Origin: Polytrichum commune
Lineage: Eukaryota; Streptophyta; Polytrichopsida; Polytrichales; Polytrichaceae
Length of the DNA stretch: 64,000 nucleotides
Assembly (NCBI GenBank): GCA_950295325.1
Contig: OX485804.1
Coordinates: 31,310,001 to 31,374,000 of the forward strand
Direction of reading: 5' to 3'
In this document: positions 48,276 through 61,482 of the stretch, piece after piece
Numbering within the stretch: the first letter of the stretch is position 1
Layout: each line of letters opens with the position of its first letter
Made by a program: the position numbers and the translations under genes
Notes under the pieces: model-generated
The model's database searches: none
Told to the model about the DNA's origin: nothing
What the model saw: the letters and a program-made list of their open reading frames with translations, nothing else

Positions 48276-48498
48276 CTACACCGTTTATGGTATTTAGTGT
48301 CACTTACTATTTGGACTTACAATGTGCTATAACTTTTGATTGTAGATCTAGTTGTTTACCAACAAATATCAAATTGATTGCTTGGACACTTTAGAACATT
48401 GAAACCTTCACTTAGTAAAAAGTTACACCAACAATAAAATGTTGTAGCAATGTGTAACTCCAAATAGTAAGTGACACCAAATACCATAAACAGTGCAG
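48276..48498. mobile_element. MITE family A, best-preserved copy 5
   Basis: The left end is ctacaccgtttatggtattt and the right end the inverse of ctgcactgtttatggtattt; the match extends for about 40 bp through tagtgtcacttactatttgga. The element is 223 bp and non-coding. No clear target duplication is present, so the superfamily is left open. Confidence 0.85.
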
Positions 48499-49580
48499 AG
48501 AGGTCGAACAAAGAAGCATGTTCCTTGGCCAAGTCCCTAAGTCCTTGAACTCTAAATTGCACTTAGAGTTGTCAAATTCAAGAGCTTGGAATTTTTCCCG
48601 CGCTTACAATGCTTGGATGGCGTCTCGAGCAATCTCATGTGGAAATGGTATGACAATCTTTTGGTCATTTTTGACAACCTATCCGTCAAGTTTCTAGACT
48701 ATCTCATGCAAGACTATTGAGAGCTCGAAGGTTGGTCAAACCCTCAATAGTTTGAGGGTTGGATGAAAGCTCGTCAAATCCAAGCATCAAACTCCTGAAA
48801 ATTGTCAATATGAGTTGTCAACTTGAGCATCCATGTAAAAGTGGCCTAAGTTCTCAAACATTTGCAATAAACCAAATCACTTGTTTTGTTTTGTTTTGCT
48901 TTTGACACAAATTGAAAATTTAGTTGCATAGAAAACTCAAAATACAACCAACCCGGCCGAAACAACGCAACCCGAGTAGAATTCAAGAAATAATGCTCAT
49001 TTGAGGCTTATCCTTCCAAGTAACGATTGAGTTGCTCCGGGTCATAATAAGACATTTGACCCCCCAAGTCAAATCAATTTTGTTAAGAATGTCATGGTAG
49101 GTCATGCCATGTCTGGGGCTTTTTCCAGGCCCCTAAACATCCATTTCCATTCAATCCTCCCGTAATCCTGCAAGCCATCCCAAGTGATTTAACGTGCTTT
49201 CTCAATGGGCCATTGCAATTTATTAAAAATCTGATCATCTCGTTGCCGCCGAGATGATCCACGGAAGACTATTTCTTAAGAAGAACCAGATGCAACTGAA
49301 CTGTTTTAGTATTTTGCACAAAAGTTGATCAAAAAGACATTGCAACATGGAAAAAGACTTGAACGGGACCATATTCCCTTGTTTTTGTTATCCTTTTAAT
49401 GTCACACATGTGTTGAGTTACCCTTCTCGCCATTTATGGATGCTTTTGGTTACTGATCTCAATGGTAACCAATATAATGATGATGCTCGAAGGTCCAAGG
49501 GTGTTTTCTTGGTAATTCATATAATTTAAGATGAACGCCTTCCAATGTGATATTGTTGGCACCCAAAAGGAAAAGAAGTT
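48499..49580. other. Intergenic DNA, nothing recognised
   Basis: AT-rich, with short open frames and a small stem-loop (gatcatctcgttgccgccgagatgatc region) near 49226-49258. No gene is supported. Confidence 0.35.
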
Positions 49581-49930
49581 ATTACAAATTACATAAAGAT
49601 TATATCTACATATTTGAAATTTCATTTAAACATCTTGAGATGATGTAAAATCATGTATAATATCTTGATTGCATATTATTATAAAAGTGATAGTCAGGTA
49701 TTATGAACTGAAAGTTTGTCCCAGGGCTCAAAACTAACATGAATACAATATAGCTTGAGGGATTGTAAATATGTTAGTTCTGAGCCTTGGGACACACTTT
49801 CAGTTCATAATACTTTACTATCACTTTTATAATAATATGCAATCAAGATATTATACACGATTTCACATCATGTCAAGATGTTTAAATGAAATTTCAAATA
49901 TGTAGATATAATCTTTGTGTAATTTGTAAT
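49581..49930. repeat. Long near-perfect hairpin, 160-bp arms
   Basis: Arms at 49581-49740 and 49771-49930 are inverted copies with only scattered mismatches (for example attacaaattacataaagat against attacacaaagattatatc inverted). The loop is about 30 bp and contains acaatatagcttgaggga, which recurs just outside the right arm near 49938. No reading frame fits it. A transcript across it would form a long double-stranded RNA. It is best explained as an inverted duplication or foldback element; a young small-RNA locus is possible. Confidence 0.85.
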
Positions 49931-52900
49931 TTGTAATATATACAATATAGCTTGAGGGGTTGTAAAAAACTTGATCATGTATTGAAATGATGGCTAAATG
50001 TACTAGATATTGCATTGAAATATACGTTGAATTCCTTCATGTATTGACTATATTCACACCGTAAATTCATCTAATTTCTTAAATCATAAAATGTCATCAA
50101 AAGGAGAAAAATATTACAATCATAATCATTTTTTAAAGAAACGACTAAAGATGAAATCATCAACAAGAAATATTATTTTTCTTATCTCCAAAGCCCCGTC
50201 AAGACTTTCATGACGTTCAAGGGTTAAAATCGATGCACTGTGATATGTTGGCATTAAAAAAAAACTTGTTCATTACAACTGTCCATTTGATGTGTTATTT
50301 GTCCACGTACATGTGTTGTTTGCCTTCAATTGAGTGTCCCATTTAGTGATTTTGATTACATCCAAAACTTCCAAAACCTCACATTGCAATTTTTTTTAAT
50401 AATGTTCAAACAAATTACAAGCTTTCACTCCAAATAGCAAGTTCCTTTCACACCATTCAATCTTGGAGGTCAAACTTCCACATCACTAATCTCTCATTTA
50501 AGAGCATAAGGGCTACCAAATATCATCACATTTTTCATCTACATAGGCATGATATCATCCGTAATTCTCATGCTTTGTCCATGAAATATGATTTATAGGC
50601 AGCTGGAGTATGGTGGACAATGAGGCGCAACTCATCATCCACTCTCCTTTGATTGGTTATCTAGGCCATGGCGTTTTGCGGGTCATGACTAAATTGAGTA
50701 ATGTTTTTATCACATCAAAATTTACATATAATTTCATAAGCATCACACCTAAAAACCTCCGTTCAACCAACCCCATATCTATTATGATGAAGTTTGAGAG
50801 CCTCAACTTTAAAAGCTCTTTTATATCATTAAATACAATTCAATAATGTCCCCACCCTCCACATGTGGATATTGAAAACCACAAGCATATCACATCTCAA
50901 TAGCGCATGTGTGTGTATAGTCATGTCTTTGGTTATCTTTGTTTGTGAGGTTGGTGTAGAATTAATTATGGTTGTTCAAATTTTGGACACATCAATATGA
51001 ATATCACTCCATGAGGAACCCAAATTTGGCTTTTGTCGCCTTTGAAAATAAATTCCAAACTAAACTAGCATTGAGGACATACTTCAATATCCATCCAAAG
51101 GAAAAGGAGAATCTTCAAAAATTACATCGTAAAAAGGATGAATTGAGTAAATTGATCATGGTTTACTAAGAGCATTCTAAGTGACCACATTGATTCTTTG
51201 TCACAATGACACCGTCTTTAACAGTGGTTTGTTTATTTATATATATATTTATATATTTATATATTTATATATCATAAATGCCACTAAATGGTTTTAAAAT
51301 TGACCAATAAAGATCAATTTCAGAAATATTGAGATAATTGCATATGAAAGACTTTCAATGCTCAACTTTTTATTAATTAAAGAAATTTCTTACAAAGATT
51401 ACATTCATGTATAGTATTTGGAAGTTAAATTTGATATATTGACATGCCAAAACAACATGTATGAGATCATTTTTGCAAATAATGATAAAATCACACAACA
51501 AGATATTACTTAATGAGAGTGTGTTCCAAAGCTCAAAAATAACTCATGCACAATATGTTTGGGGGATTCAAGAAAAATAATAAAAAAATACAATCATCAG
51601 TGAAAATGATGGCTAAAATACACTATGCCCATGTTGCATATGTACCACAAAGAACTATCTATACTACTCCCTCACATACTTGGCTATATTTTCATCCTTA
51701 TTTCAAATTATTTCTTTGACATGGGAATAGCATGAAATGAGTGGAACTATTTCAAATGGTTTCTTTATAAAGGGCATTAATAAACAGTGAAATTGTCAAC
51801 AATAACATTTCATTTCTCTTGCCTTTAAAGCTCCATAGGGGGTTTCTCAACTTTTGAAGGCAAATTTAATTTTAGCATGACCAATTCACAAAAAGAAAAC
51901 TAACTTAGCATGCGGCTTCATGCATTGCCATTCAATACTTAATTATTTTGGAATATTTGCTACATGGTGGTTTAATAGTGTATAAGACCCTAGTGGTTCA
52001 TTGTGACGAGAAAATGTCACTCCAAAGAGTATGGCCTCTTGCTCAACTAAGCTTGAAAATTTCCGGGTTATCACATAAGTTGTATGATCTTATTTTTTGG
52101 GGAGATATCAAACTAATAATGAAGGTGAATAATGTTCCCTTGCAGACCAAACCAATAGGTTTTATTTATGTCAAAGTGCTTCAAACCTTAAAAACCTAAA
52201 TGTCCATATGTGGATTCTCAATTTCAGATTATAAAATCTTGTTGAAAAGGAATAATTCTTTAGCATTTTTTCCTCCAAAGATAACTATTGAAATTTTCCA
52301 TCACCTACAAAAGCTTGGTCGTGAAATATCATGAGTTTCTACGTTGCGAAGTGTTCACCTTTCAAGAGATGTTATGACAATTTGATCACTCCAACATCAT
52401 ATGATGTTTCCAATTCCTCACCAATTTATTCTAATCCTAGAGTTAACCAACCTTATCATTTGCTTCATCAAAATAATCACATTTGCAATTATAAGAAATT
52501 TGCATAGTTTCTATTTCTAAGTTCAATATGATAGGAACATAAGTATCGTAATTTTAACCTAATAGATGTGATCATTTGATGGTGCCACATACTTGAGCTC
52601 CAACTCAATGTCCCCAAAATCAAGGAGTATCCATTCGTGTTTCAATGTGAACACCAAAGATACCTAATCTAGTTTTACACATGGTATGAAATGAGATAAT
52701 TGCTAACATTCCTGCTCACTATTTCTCATATATGAGCATTCTAAGAAATAACCTTGGAAATGTTATTTTATAACACATCTTAGAAAATGCATTATACTCG
52801 AGCATTTAGGGGTTAGAAAAATTGGACTCCTAAATGTCGTTGATTTTTTTGCATAAGGTTTCTAATAAGCAATCATATTTGGTGAGTGAATAATGAAACA

Positions 52901-54065
52901 ATCGTAGTCACTTTTTCATAATGTCCAAATCGAAACACTTACAACTCAATTACAATAATTCATATAGCATTCTTTGATGACAATGGCCTTGGGGAATTAC
53001 AACACTTGACTCATTAATCCATTGAAAAAATTGAGACAATTTATAACTCTTAAAAAAATCTTTAGGTGATTTGACATTATAAATGACTTAAAATAAACTA
53101 ATTGGACGTTTAAGTGTGGGTTACTATTTGAAGTTAAACGTAGTTATAACTTTTTAATGAAGTTATCATTATGTGTTCATATTAGACGAACAACTAACTT
53201 TTGTACGTCAAGGAACGTAGAATATTTTACTTGATTAAATAACATTTTCTAGATATAAAGCTTTACCCATATGTAAACTCAAATGGTAACCCACATTATT
53301 ATGACTATGTAGTGTAGTGAGACCAAATCCAAGTCAATGAATCCCAAATCTATAGAGATTATGTTTTTGTTTGGATAGATGAGAGTTACATTATCCAACA
53401 ATTACCCTTAACCTTTGAGGAACTACCTTAAGAAGATGTTATAAATCAACACCTAAATGGTTGATTGGGGTGAACGAAAGCTATGATACCGCACATACAT
53501 GCATGATTTGGGAGGCCTTTCTTTTTTTCCCACTACACAAATTTGTAAGACCTAGATGACCAAGAACCCTCGTTAAGGAAATCCACAAGTTTGAACATGT
53601 GACCTTGGAAATTTTACATGCTTTAGTTCTTCAAACAATATATGAAAGGTGTTGAAATCTTAGACTTGATGAACATGTGCATTCACAATGACGTGAATTG
53701 TTTGAAAGCAACTTCATGATTAAATTTTTATTGAAATCATGCTTAGAATTTGTAAACATCATGGAAAGTCAATAATTTCATGTTATTAAGATTGTGAGAA
53801 AATATTTATTATTATAAGAACAATAAGTGGTGGCTCCCCATCTTAGCTTATCAACCTCAAATTATTGTTTCCTTTTGATGTTCTATTCAATTTTGAGCCA
53901 ACAAAGTTTTAAATCATCATCCTTACATGATATGCAAATAGAAAGCAACCAATGTTATCATATTGAGCATTATTTTGATTTTTGAGATCAAGGGTATCTA
54001 CTTGACATTCGCAGCTCTAGAACTAAAAGGCTATCCATAAAAATATTTAATTTTATATTTTTAGC
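49931..54065. other. Long AT-rich intergenic stretch
   Basis: No gene is recognised. Frames at about 50610-50843 and 50972-51166 look protein-like but match no family I can name. Sequence at about 51400-51660 resembles the hairpin flank (cacaatatgtttgggggatt, aatgatggctaaaa). A TA-rich tract lies at 51229-51272, and a weak family C relative is at about 53300-53400. Confidence 0.35.
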
Positions 54066-56340
54066 ATGGTGGATGTCAATGATATTGGTATGTTTTTTCA
54101 CCCTCCATATGCTCAAATACACGATCATAACAGTTCAATCCTAGCCACTCTCTTGCTACCTCGGTTCTTTTCATTATGGGAGTATTTTTACCTTTTATAC
54201 GTCTTCCCCTTCCTCCGCCTTGCCCCTAGACCCTCCCCCTATGAATTTTGCCACAAAATTAGTTCTCTTGAACGAAAGATACATTAAAAAACTCCCAAGA
54301 CAAAACATGTCCACTATTCATCCTATAAACAACCATCTTCCTTACTGGAAACGATTATTCTTCCACTCATCACGCACTTCACACTCACACATTCGTACTT
54401 CTTGTCTCCATTAACATGTCCATTACAATTTTTTCAATACTCCTCTTCCCACAAGATTGATATACTAATCGAATCTATTGGGTCAACTTTCTCTTATTAG
54501 TGGCATGGCCACGGCTATGCCCATATTTCTAATGCTCGCCTACTCACTAGACTTCTTTAGTGGGCCAAAATTGCTTCCCAAATTAACCCCAACTCATCTC
54601 ACTATAATCACTAGACTACATGACAATTGGGCATACAAGCTCCCAAACTTCCTCAACCACATTGACGTCCATCACGTACTCACGATACCACCTCTCACAC
54701 TTCGATGCATCCCCCCACCAAGTTTTCCCACATACTTTACACAAAAGAACCCCAACTAATATCTTTATTTTATATACAACATTCTCCCCCTACAAACACA
54801 ATCCTCAACTTCCTCACTATAATCCCATCATCTCTTCTACACCTCTGCCACACCTCCTCCCCTACAACCATGACAATTTGGGTATACTCCAACCCCTCAC
54901 AAAACTATTCATGGACAACAAAAGCCCAGTGCACCTTCCCCTCTGCCCATAGTCCCCCATCCACTCCCCCCCCCCTTTATAAATAATCTCCATTCTCTTT
55001 GATTTCCTCCTTGTGATTCATACTACACCGATGAATCTTTCACTCCCCTGGATGGAAATGGCCATGGTAATGTAGCAAGCTTTGGTGTCTACAATGAATC
55101 AACTAACACCAACATAGTAGCCAAACAACCCGGCTCTCCAAACATTCTACAAGCATAACTTTATACTCTCCTCTTGCCATTCAACACACACAAACCCTCA
55201 ATACAAAGTCTTTATCTTCACAAACTACCTCAACTTTGTTTATTTTCTCAACAATCATCTACGCCATCCATCCTCCCAATATAATCACCATGACAAATTT
55301 CTTATCACAACAACCCTCTTCCACGTAAAGCACATAAAGCAAAGTCAACATCACATTACAATCCAAAAAATACAAGCCCATATTAATATCACTACACTAA
55401 ATAGGTAGATTAGTGTTGGAAACACTAATAGTCGACGAAAACGCTAAACGTCAATTGTCTTCATAGTGTTAGAACACTAAATGTCAACTCTAACACTATT
55501 TGTACCAATTAGTAACTTTGAATATTTACAAAAGCGCATTTAGTGTTCGATGACATTTTTTGTAGATCTTCAAATGAAGAATTGGAGGTAGAATATGTGA
55601 GCCTCATAGAAAATGTAATATGCTAGGAATTTGATATTACAAAATCTAAACTTAATGGAACTCAACTTTGACAATGCAAAATAAAGACAAAGGAAATTGT
55701 AACACTAATTGTACTTTCAAGTGACATTTAGTGTTTTGGGTAACTATTGGTTCTAACACTAATCTTCATCTAACACTAATCTACCTATTTAGTGTAGTAA
55801 TGAGAATGCAAACAACTTTGCCAAACAAGGATCGACAAAAGATCCTATCCCGCTCTCACTCACCCTTTTCCACCTAATTGGCCGACGAGTTCCTTACTAG
55901 CATGCTAGTATTCCCACCTCCTCCCAACATGATGGCTCCATTTGCAACCTTAAACAATACATAGAAATCAATACCTCAAATAAATAAATAAATAAATGAA
56001 TAGTCTCTAGTGCATCCCACATTCCCATATGCTAACAAATGGCTACTTAACACAAATCTACATCATGTATAGTAGAACCTTTTTTGGACCTCTCCATGAG
56101 TCTTAGATGCCCAAATCACACAAACACTTAGATTTAGATATGGGAGATACATGGGTAACTACCATAAACATAAGCTCCTCAATAACACTCTCCCTGTTTT
56201 GTAACCTATGTTGCCTAAAGAAATTTGACATATGCCTCCATCTCCTCTCATGTTGCACCAACAAACACATTAATAATCTTCAAACCAACCAATACAACAA
56301 AGTTCTTCATCTATTGTTGACATGCTCTTAGCCAATCCTA
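54066..56340 (+). pseudogene. LINE (non-LTR retrotransposon) 3' relic with RNase H and zinc-knuckle end
   Basis: Broken frames in order suggest the tail of a LINE. A linker region occupies about 54066-54970. An RNase H begins near 55020 with TDESFTPLDGNGHGNVASFG, including the first acidic residue, continues with NIVAKQPGSPNILQA, and after a MITE insertion ends with NANNFAKQG-type sequence near 55805. The downstream part (56010-56340) has NKWLLNTNLHH, then a C-x2-C ... H-x4-C pattern (CNLCCLKKFDICLHLLSCC), which resembles the zinc knuckle at the end of many plant LINEs. Many stops and shifts make it dead. No reverse transcriptase domain could be recognised upstream, so the 5' end is lost or too decayed. 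It is related to the fragments at 22995 and 25240. Confidence 0.65.
55391..55798. mobile_element. MITE inserted in the LINE RNase H region
   Basis: The first and last 27 bases are perfect inverted copies (starting actacactaaataggtaga). If the element is counted from CACTAAATAGG (55395) to 55794, TA flanks both sides. The interior is built from repeated acacta/tagtgt units. It separates the RNase H relic into two parts, so it is younger than the LINE. Confidence 0.9.
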
Positions 56341-58166
56341 ACATCATACATTATACCCTTGTCCACATTGGAATCCAATGCCATCGATGACCCACTCCCT
56401 CATGGCTATTACCATGCTTTTGATTCCAAACCAGGTGCAAATGCCTTGCTAACCTGCGACATGACATCATGTGCGTCATAGGTGAATCATTTATTGGACC
56501 CCCCCCCCCTTCCATTCTCACCACATAGGTCCATCAAAATCCAATGCATAGAATTCACATATTGTAGTGACATATTTTCGCATGAAGCAACCCAAAGAAA
56601 AAAATGCTAAATATGACAATCTTATTCCCCATCTCCGCGGACTTGGTTGGAATGTCCTCAGTTGATACCTCAAAGACTTTGACATTCCATAACACAAAAT
56701 CAAACAACTTATCCAAAACACCTCACTCGATGTAATTAAATATTTAACGTACATTGTCCTCAATAAAAGAAAACTATAAAAAAACATGAAGCACTAGTTA
56801 TGTTGACCAAGGGAGACCTCACCACAATGAGACTTCATTCCTCATCATCTATCCTTATCACATGTCTATCTATTAAAAATAGATTGTGCACAATATTCCT
56901 CGTGCATTACCTTACAACAATGTAATGAGATGACCAACATACCAACCTCACATTAGTGAAAAGTTGGCAATATTTTTTTAATTAAAATTAAGATTATTAT
57001 TATTATTATGGTCCATTTTTCCTTCTTCTTTGAGATCCACATATACATACAACTCATAAGCGATTGATAGTAGGTCAATAATCAACCACAACATGTATAA
57101 TCATCCACATTGTTACAAATTTTGCAACTAATAAGTATCACTACATTGGTCAAAGATGAAATATAATTGGGAGAGGGAAGTTCCAATGCAAGCTTATAAA
57201 GCCATGGGGAGCCATGATGCTTGGAAGCATGTCCAAGGTCAGTGCCTGCCAAAAACGTTACCATCATAGCTATAGCTTTGTGGTGTCCATGTAAACTTAT
57301 TCATTGAGATGGTCAAAACAATTAATCATTCTATAGCATGAAAATGTTCATTTTTAATGATTTGAATATATAATGCATTGTATTGGAGACACCACAAAGC
57401 TCCAACCCTCATCATGGGGATGACACATGTTGGCTTAAGATATGTGCCGCTCAAATAAGGCAGTCATGTAAAAACCTACCCCATTAAAATTTATGGTTGG
57501 CATATCTCAACTTAAACTTGTTAAAAATACTCGGACCCTCTAATAATACATTAAATAATCCTAATATTATGGGGCACAACGAATTTCTAGAACTCACCTT
57601 AGTTCTAATATCTGGTATTGACGATCAAAATACAATGTATGAATTTGTATCCAAGGGCATCCATGCTACAAATTTGAAGTTAAATCTTCAAAAAATCAAT
57701 GTATTCAATTGATAAAAAAGAAAATCACTTGAAAAATAGGTTATTTGGAATACATGGGACAACTTTTGACATAAGAATCTAAAACTAGGAGTACGTAGCT
57801 CAAATAATTGTTTTGTATATGGAAGGGCCTAGTATGGGCTTCTCGGAAGTTTATGGGTTAAATAAAGAAAAAATAAGTATTGCAATAAAGAAAGTAATAG
57901 CATGTTACATCATTTTTTTGCAATAAGTGTGGATTATAATTGGATTTATGCTATGTGGTAACTTGTGATGGAGAGATAGAGAGACATGACACTTCTTGAG
58001 GGAGCATGATGTGAACAAGGGATGTTTCACCTTGAGCATAGTATGCGAACCTGGAATCGGTTGATAAAGCAACGCTATGGTATGAGTGCTCCTACCTCGT
58101 GTTAGAGGTGAAACTTAGAGGGGGGGGGGGGGGTTGGTAATGGGTTGTATATTATGGTTTGTGTGT
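56341..58166. other. Intergenic DNA after the LINE relic
   Basis: A run of 11 C is at 56499-56509 and a run of 14 G at 58120-58133. No gene is recognised; the first few hundred bases may still be LINE tail. Confidence 0.35.
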
Positions 58167-59114
58167 TACCGTAGTTTACTAGCAGGTTCGACAACTTGCT
58201 GCCTAATATCTAATTAAAGTTCAAAAAGTAGGTTCGGCACCTAAAAATAGTATAATCACATTTTCGGCAATTTTATCTTTTAATTTTTAAAATTTCAGCT
58301 TAAATTCATTTTTAATTTTCTATTTAAGATAATATCTTGTACATCTCTCTTGCATTGAATGACAAGTAAGATGTGAGTGAAGACTTGAGAATGCTCTGTG
58401 CTTTATGCAAGTAGAGTGGAGTTGTGTTCAACAATGCATAAGGGATATGTAAACTTTGAGGTGAAGCACCTAGTTAGACTTCATTTTTATAACACGCATA
58501 ACTTTTGCATAGAGTCTTCAAATGACATAAAATTTGTTGGAGGTGAAAGATTACTTGATTTCTAAACTTTTCTTAGACCAACAAAATTCCAAAAAAGTTG
58601 ATCTTCTATGCACAAATGAGCTCCGAAAAACTGTTATGAACGCATTTTAATTTTTTGATCTTTACACGGCTGCAATGTTTTGTCCATATCTTTTGCATAA
58701 AGACTTATTTTGACACAAAACTTGTTGGAGGTGGAAGAAGGATTGATTTCTCAACTTTTGTTAGTTGGACAAAATTCTATAAAACTTCATCTTCTATGCT
58801 CAATTGGACTTCAAAAATTTGTGTACAACACATTTGAAAAGCCTCACCTAGAGTCTTGCTACTTCTTAACCCATATTCTTTGTGGACTAATGTAAGTGAG
58901 CTTGATTACAAAAGGAGCACCTTCTCTCCTTCAAAATTCACATATGCTTCCACTGTAAGTAAAATTCTAGTGAGAAGTAAAAATTTCTTACTTTTCGGCA
59001 ATTTTGAAAAATAATTAATTTTATATTAGGCAAAAAATGCCAATAATATTCCAAATTTTTAGGCATCTACTTTTAGAATTATTTTGTGCCGAACCTGCTA
59101 TTAAACTAAGGTAG
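58167..59114. mobile_element. TIR element, about 950 bp, with internal tandem duplication
   Basis: The left end reads taccgtagtttactagcagg and the right end is the inverse of taccttagtttaatagcagg. Further inverted matches (aggttcggca, ttttcggcaattttg) continue inside. Two internal units of about 155 bp, at about 58497-58650 and 58684-58840, share cttttgcata, acttgttggaggtg and cttctatgc. There is no transposase frame. The target duplication is unclear. Confidence 0.8.
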
Positions 59115-60642
59115 TATGGGTATCATGAAGGTGGGTGCTATATTGCCAAATTGTCCTTGTTGGTGTCAATATGAGTTGGGTTCGATTTATTAGGCCGGTG
59201 GCTATCTGTATAACTAAGCAAATTGAGTTGGTTTGGGCAATTTGCTGGGTGGGTGTGTAACTATGTGTGAGTAGATGATGTGTATTTGGTGTTTTTCAAG
59301 TCATCTTTTATTGAGCATGAGGAGTTTGAGGTGTTTGATTGCTATGAGATGGATTTGTTGCATGTATGCATGGGTGGGCATAAGGGGGATGTAGCATTGT
59401 TCAAACATAATGTTGACATTGTCATTACAGATGTTGCCATGGACATCGGCCGTAAGGATAGTGAGGGTGGCATACTAGCCATCATCTTCCAATGTGGCGA
59501 CTAGTGGTTGATATTGTATTTTTGTGTTGGATTGCCGTTGTGGGGTCTTTGTCATGGCATATTGCAAATTCTACGAAGCATATGATGAGTTTTGGGTGGT
59601 ATAGTGGGGTGTACTTTGGTGGGAGGTGGTAGTGACATTAAGTGTATCCAATATTAAGTCAGGTGAGGCAATGACACGAGCTTGGTGTGCACATGCATGG
59701 GTAAAGCCAAAAAAAAGAGGTTCTATTGCATTTGGGAGTGGGGGGGGGGGGGGGGAGGGGAGGAAGGACGCCTAGGTGTGTTTTAGCATTCGTGAGAATG
59801 GTGTCTCGTGTCCAAGAGTGTGACATGAGTATTTTATCATATTTTCATATTACTCAATGGTGTGGGCCCTTGAAATATGACAGTAGGATGTTGAGAGCTT
59901 CAATTCGAATTTGAGTCTCTATGCACAACATTATGAGCATCCGACGATTATAGTATGAGGGCCCACAAAACAAGAGTTCAACGGCGAGTATTATTATGTG
60001 TTTTAGGTTCTGTGGAGGTATGTGTCAACCATGTGGATGGGGGCATAGGTGGCAAAAGGGGCCTTGCTATAGAGAATGTAATTTTTTACCATCAAATTTT
60101 GGGTGTGCTTCATAAAGTGCATACTTTTGTTTATGTTGCACCTATAAGTGGGAGTAAAGTAGAAGGACTTGATTTGATTTTAGCAATTATTTAGACATTT
60201 ACTTTTGGGTCTAATTTAGTCAAATTATGCCATCAAAAGATCATTTAAAATAAATAAAAATATGGACACCTTTAACACATGCGTTTAAAAGAGATCATGG
60301 TTGTCAAATTGGACATGACAGGACATGCGTTAAGCGTGACAACTATTAGACAATCAAATTTGTAATATTCTTGAACTGACCGGCTAGTTTTACTAGCCGC
60401 CTTGTTCAACCTACCCAAAATTTCAAGTCAACAAGACCAGTTGACTGATAATTTCTACTAATTCAAACGTTTTTTTACCCCCATCATGTCGCTGGACAAG
60501 ATCGGACATGCATAACCATCGAAGAGAGTGGACTACATTCTCAAAATATGTCAACCATTGTAGACACAATGTTGAACATAATTAAAAGGGGAGGGGCAAC
60601 CTATGTGACCATCTCATGACTAATTGTCAATGAACTTCAATT

Positions 60643-60676
<34 letters not shown>

Positions 60677-61117
60677 GATTTGAGATTACCTCCACAACAT
60701 ATCAAAAGTTGTATTTGGGCTTCTTCACATACATTTGAAACTTGCAAATCTAGGTAGTTAAAGATAAGATAGACATGCCTAATTGGGTTACTTACTTTAA
60801 TCAGATATCTATGTCCAAGTGGCATGTGGTTAGGTGTGGATCCAAGAACAGACACCAAAAAATGTGTTGAGCATTCTAAACTCAATAATCAACATAGTTG
60901 GGGGAAAGACCTATATGACCACTGAATTCACTCTGATAATGAATAAGAAATTCATATGAACTGCGAAATGTATGAGGAGAGTGACTACATATTTGATTTG
61001 GATTTGCACACCATCTTGTGCTAATGTGTATTTCATATTCTATGAGAAGTGGACTACTCATAAAACCTCATCATTTAATACCCAACTACTTTAACGAACC
61101 ATGCCCATCTACCCTTA
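59115..61117. other. Intergenic DNA with 16-G run and AT microsatellite
   Basis: A run of 16 G is at 59740-59755 and a perfect AT repeat at 60645-60674. Open frames near 59280-59504 and 59955-60194 have no family features and are not called. Confidence 0.35.
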
Positions 61118-61479
61118 GGGCCGGTTCACACTATGGCCAAACTTCGAGAGGAGAAGCGTTTCGACCAATGAAAATGCATAAATGTCCAAAGTTCGTCCTC
61201 TCGGCCTTCACACTAGAGGCCGAAGTCCAAAGGACGTCGCCTCCAAAAGAGCCTAGGTGGCAACACTTTTAGGAAAATATGGCGGGAAGAGTTCGGCCTC
61301 TTGAGCCAAGTTTGGGTCGAGCAAAATGCTCGACCCAAACTTCCGTCGAGAGGCCGAGCATTTTTAGACGTGGATTATTTAAATATACTTTTTCAACCCA
61401 AAGGCTTCTCCTCTCGACATAGTTTGGTCTAGAAAAGTGACGCTTCTCCTCTCGACTTGGGCATAGTGTGAACCGGCCC
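61118..61479. mobile_element. Harbinger-like MITE with TTA duplication, well preserved
   Basis: This 362-bp element starts GGGCCGGTTCACACTATG and ends with the exact inverse. TTA flanks both sides (61115-61117 and 61480-61482), typical of PIF/Harbinger. The ends match family B at 36327 and 26317 for the first dozen bases, but the interior (cttcgagaggagaagcg and its inverse) differs, so it is a related subfamily. It is non-coding. Confidence 0.95.
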
Positions 61480-61482
61480 TTA

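Noticed and set aside
50610-52199. Protein-like open frames in the AT-rich region
   Set aside because: No motif or family match can be named and the frames are short; left as unclassified.
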